Source: Treponema sp. (lineage in GTDB: Bacteria > Spirochaetota > Spirochaetia > Treponematales > Breznakiellaceae). Taken from it: a stretch of DNA of 9,010 nucleotides. A model generated the notes under the pieces. It was not told the origin of the DNA and searched no databases. It worked only from the letters and a program-made list of their open reading frames with translations. The first letter of the stretch is position 1. Each line of letters opens with the position of its first letter. The position numbers and the translations under genes are program-made. The stretch is taken from contig JAIRMT010000109.1 in the NCBI GenBank assembly GCA_031258505.1, forward strand, positions 1 through 9,010. The letters are read 5' to 3'. Below, in pieces: positions 6,948-9,010 of this stretch.

Positions 6948-6964
6948 GCCTCATAAAATGAGGC
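6948..6964. repeat. Short hairpin GCCTCAT/ATGAGGC
   Basis: A perfect 7-base stem with a three-base AAA loop. Its sequence CCTCATAAAAT is the same 11-mer found in both arms of the operon-promoter inverted repeat about 200 bases away. A shared protein-binding site is possible but unproven. Confidence 0.5.
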
Positions 6965-6978
6965 TCGATCCTTCCCAC

Positions 6979-7039
6979 GTGTTAGACACACACCAGCTCG
7001 AGTGTTAGACACACACCAGCTCGAGTGTTAGACACACAC
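6979..7039. repeat. 23-base direct repeat, 2.6 copies
   Basis: Units at 6979-7001 and 7002-7024 are identical (GTGTTAGACACACACC followed by AGCTCGA). A third, partial copy at 7025-7039 stops after GTGTTAGACACACAC. They lie inside the MITE-like element. Each unit contains GTGT/ACAC self-complementarity. Confidence 0.85.
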
Positions 7040-7101
7040 TTAGCACATACCAAGGGGAAAAGTTGTGGGTCAAGTTTAGCATTCATGGCGGGGATTCTTT
7101 A

Positions 7102-8568
7102 TTAAACATTCTCGAAGGCTTTGTTTAGCAAAGGTTGCTCCGGCGCTTTGGTGAAACACGACACAATGGGGATCACGATGAACGGAACTACAATGGCGCA
7201 GGACGCGGCAAGCGGCGAATTGGCGCTCCCCAGTACGAAAAACAGAATGATTTCCGTTCCCAGCCCAGAGAGCAGTCCCGCGTATGCAGCGGCTTTGGTA
7301 ACGCGCTTGCTGTAGAGGCCGAAGATGTAGGGTCCGGCAAAGGAGCCAGACACCGCGCCCCAACTCAGCGACATAAGCGTAACGATGAAGCTGAACTGGA
7401 AGCGCGAGATGAGGTACGAAATGATGACGAAAATGGCAGACAGAAAACGCATCATGGCTACAGAACGGTCTTTGCCGGTTCTGGCGTCTATCCGCGACGG
7501 ATACAGGTCGATAGCCACGGATGACGAAGACACCAGCACAAGCGACGACAGCGTGGACATGGACGCGGATAGTACCAGCAGCATAATGAGCGACAGCAAG
7601 AGCGTGGGAAGATGCGAGGTAAGCAAGGTCGGCACGATGCGGTCATAGAATACGCCGCCGGTTTCGTTTTTAGGCACAGTGTTCAGGTCAAAAAACACAT
7701 GGGCAAACGCGCCGGTTAGATAGGCGGAAAAACCAATGACCAGCGCAAAAACCGTAGTAACCAGGGCTGCTTTGGAGATCACACGCTCGTTTTTGATTGC
7801 GTAGAACTTCTGCGTCATCTGCGGCAGGCCCCAGGTTCCGAAGCTCGTCATGAACACCAGCGAGATAACCGTGAGCGCGCTTGGCTGCTGCGCCGGTGGA
7901 ATGTGTTGTGAGTAGTTCTCGCTCACCTTTGACACCATGGCAAAAAGCCCGCCGCCATTCCCCGTCAGCACTGACACCATAGCAATAGCCCCGAAGAACA
8001 TGATGATGCCCTGAATGAAGTCGGTGATCGCAATAGCAAAGTACCCGCCAAGTATGAGGTATACTCCGGTAAACGCGATCATGATGAGCAGCGCCAGATC
8101 ATAAGGTATGTGAAACACGGCCTCAAACAAATGTCCCAGGCCCTTGAACACTGACGCGGAATATGGCAATAGGAAGAAGAAGATGACCGAAGCGGCCACA
8201 GGTTTCAGATGCTTGGCGCCGTAGCGCTCTTGTAAAAACTCCGGCATGGTCATGGTATCAAGGTTTTGGGTCATGCGCCGTGTGCGGCGCGCCAGAATGA
8301 ACCACGCGGCCATTGCCCCGATAAGCGCGTTACCCAGCGCGATCCAGAGCGCGTTAAGCCCGAACTGCCAGCCCTGGGTTCCAGCGAACCCGATGAAGAT
8401 GACCGCTGAAAAATACGAAGTTCCGTAAGCGACTGCAGATACCCACGGCCCCATGGTCCTGCCGCCCAGAAAAAAGTCTCCCAGAGTTTTGGTCTTTTTC
8501 ATACCCCAGACTCCAATGACTATCATAAGAGCCAAAAACGCGGCGAGAAAAACGATACCAATCGACAT
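7102..8568 (-). CDS. Sodium:solute symporter, SSS family (PutP-like)
   Basis: 488 residues; an integral inner-membrane protein that couples uptake of an organic solute to the sodium gradient, with the LeuT fold. About 13 membrane segments are visible, beginning at 2-21. Family landmarks are DFFLGGRTMGPW (31-42), ITDFIQGIIMFFGAI (181-195), FGTWGLPQMTQKFYAIKN (243-260) and SASMSTLSSLVLVSSSSVAIDLYP (334-357). The last corresponds to the PutP segment holding the sodium-ligand serine and threonine (here Ser338 and Thr339). The ATG at 8568 is chosen over a TTG at 8601 because AAGGAGAA lies 4 bases upstream and the first membrane helix starts at once. It is probably transcribed alone, bounded by the terminator at 8671-8708 and the repeats at 6867-7090. 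The substrate could be a sugar acid, an amino acid or another solute; the sequence does not decide. Confidence 0.92.
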   Translation of the reverse strand: MSIGIVFLAAFLALMIVIGVWGMKKTKTLGDFFLGGRTMGPWVSAVAYGTSYFSAVIFIGFAGTQGWQFGLNALWIALGNALIGAMAAWFILARRTRRMTQNLDTMTMPEFLQERYGAKHLKPVAASVIFFFLLPYSASVFKGLGHLFEAVFHIPYDLALLIMIAFTGVYLILGGYFAIAITDFIQGIIMFFGAIAMVSVLTGNGGGLFAMVSKVSENYSQHIPPAQQPSALTVISLVFMTSFGTWGLPQMTQKFYAIKNERVISKAALVTTVFALVIGFSAYLTGAFAHVFFDLNTVPKNETGGVFYDRIVPTLLTSHLPTLLLSLIMLLVLSASMSTLSSLVLVSSSSVAIDLYPSRIDARTGKDRSVAMMRFLSAIFVIISYLISRFQFSFIVTLMSLSWGAVSGSFAGPYIFGLYSKRVTKAAAYAGLLSGLGTEIILFFVLGSANSPLAASCAIVVPFIVIPIVSCFTKAPEQPLLNKAFENV

Positions 8569-8572
8569 ACTA

Positions 8573-8580
8573 TTCTCCTT
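8573..8580 (-). promoter_or_regulatory. Ribosome binding site of the symporter
   Basis: AAGGAGAA ends 4 bases before the ATG at 8568. It fixes the start and rejects the longer TTG-initiated form, whose extra 11 codons would include the ribosome site itself. Confidence 0.8.
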
Positions 8581-8616
8581 TATATTGGAAAGTTTAAGCA
8601 AAAGGGTTATTTAGCA

Positions 8617-8646
8617 CAATATACATATTGGCGACGCGTTGGCGAC
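8617..8646. promoter_or_regulatory. Palindrome and 11-base-spaced direct repeat upstream of the symporter
   Basis: CAATAT-AC-ATATTG (8617-8630) is a perfect palindrome around a two-base centre. It overlaps the first copy of TTGGCGAC, which occurs at 8628-8635 and 8639-8646, one helical turn apart. They sit 50-80 bases before the symporter ATG in the only space available for its promoter. No convincing -35/-10 pair was found. A regulator-binding site is an inference. Confidence 0.35.
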
Positions 8647-8670
8647 AGACACCATTCTATTGAGGCGCAC

Positions 8671-8708
8671 ATAAAAAGGGCGTAAAGAAACCTGTTCTTT
8701 ACGCCCTT
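8671..8708 (-). terminator. Rho-independent terminator of the upstream solute-binding-protein gene
   Basis: A perfect 14-base stem (AAGGGCGTAAAGAA at 8676-8689 with TTCTTTACGCCCTT at 8695-8708) around a 5-base loop, followed on the minus strand by TTTTTAT. It starts 15 bases after the stop codon at 8724, the textbook position. The mirror A-run could give limited function on the plus strand, but no plus-strand gene approaches it. Confidence 0.9.
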
Positions 8709-8723
8709 GAACAAAAAGCTGTT

Positions 8724-9010
8724 CTACTTTGTACGTAGGAATTCGTCAACCTGACGTTGAGCTTCGGCAAGCACTTTGTCGAAACCAGCGGCCTTGAGGT
8801 CAGCGGTGAGCAGGGGAATAACCGTGGCGGGATCGGACGCGCCACACATCAGCTCATTCCGGTAGCGTTCCCAAACCTGACGACAGTTCGTCAGCTCATT
8901 GATGATATTTGCCCGATCAAGCGAGAAACCAAGAAGCGGTGAAGGCGTGGCGCTGGCATCGTTGGCCCTTACCAGTTGCCACTGATCCGCCGGCTGATCA
9001 TCGGTCGTAG
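8724..9010 (-). CDS. C-terminal part of an ABC transporter solute-binding protein with DUF3502-like tail
   Basis: The last 94 residues of a gene that continues past the right edge. The segment TPSPLLGFSLDRANIINELT, then VWERYRNELMCGASDP, then LLTADLKAAGFDKVLAEAQRQVDEFL matches the DUF3502 C-terminal domain of family 1 extracellular binding proteins (usual pattern: PLLGFSFD, a mid-section ending near DP, then LKAAG-DK--AE-QRQ-D-F). These proteins bind sugars or oligosaccharides. It is a different subgroup from the binding protein at 5001-6713, so it belongs to a second importer whose permeases are probably upstream, outside the window. It ends in TAG and is followed at once by a strong terminator, making it the last gene of its transcript. 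Confidence 0.85.
   Translation of the reverse strand, partial: TTDDQPADQWQLVRANDASATPSPLLGFSLDRANIINELTNCRQVWERYRNELMCGASDPATVIPLLTADLKAAGFDKVLAEAQRQVDEFLRTK

Larger units (their letters stand above)
6867..7090. mobile_element. MITE-like element with 26-base terminal inverted repeats
   Basis: The left arm 6867-6892 begins CGCCATTCATGCTAAACTT and ends GACCCAC. The right arm 7065-7090 is its reverse complement with only two adjacent mismatches. They bound about 224 bases with no coding capacity, sitting between the symporter stop and the operon promoter. Inside are a 23-base direct repeat (6979-7039) and a small hairpin (6948-6964). No clear target-site duplication flanks the arms. A non-autonomous transposable element or the remnant of an insertion sequence is the best reading; a large regulatory cruciform is the alternative. 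Confidence 0.55.

Overview
The window looks like part of a chromosome from a free-living or gut-associated spirochaete, most likely a Treponema of the termite-gut type. That is an inference from three things: roughly balanced base composition, solute-binding proteins of the LplA/LipO style whose signal peptides end in AVFAGG rather than a cysteine lipobox, and the overall gene mix. No rRNA or other decisive marker is present. All convincing genes lie on the minus strand, so transcription runs from high to low coordinates.

Layout from the right edge. At 8724-9010 is the C-terminal end of a carbohydrate-type ABC solute-binding protein with a DUF3502-like tail. A strong rho-independent terminator (8671-8708) closes it off. 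Next is a monocistronic sodium:solute symporter of the SSS/PutP type (7102-8568). The 388 bases between it and the next gene hold a MITE-like element with 26-base terminal inverted repeats (6867-7090), a 23-base direct repeat inside that element, and a near-consensus sigma-70 promoter (6751-6779) whose -10 box lies in one arm of a perfect 15-base inverted repeat. The other arm of that repeat contains the ribosome binding site of the next gene.

That promoter drives an apparent four-gene operon: solute-binding protein (5001-6713), a leaky terminator-like hairpin (4961-4990), LplB-type permease (4057-4950), YtcP/LplC-type permease (3162-4046), another hairpin (3115-3147), and a CE15 glucuronoyl-esterase-like hydrolase (1907-3076). 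No ABC ATPase gene is present, as is usual for this importer class, where a shared MsiK-like ATPase is commonly encoded elsewhere. Import of an oligosaccharide followed by intracellular ester cleavage is the simplest reading. Glucuronic-acid-containing xylan fragments (aldouronates) are the best guess for the substrate.

The left quarter is mobile and repetitive DNA. A minisatellite of 23 tandem 21-base units (1201-1683) is followed leftward by a long imperfect hairpin (1085-1161). Then comes the 5' end of an ISAs1-family insertion sequence, whose transposase reads off the left edge (2-832). The stretches 909-1084 and 1684-1906 contain nothing recognisable.
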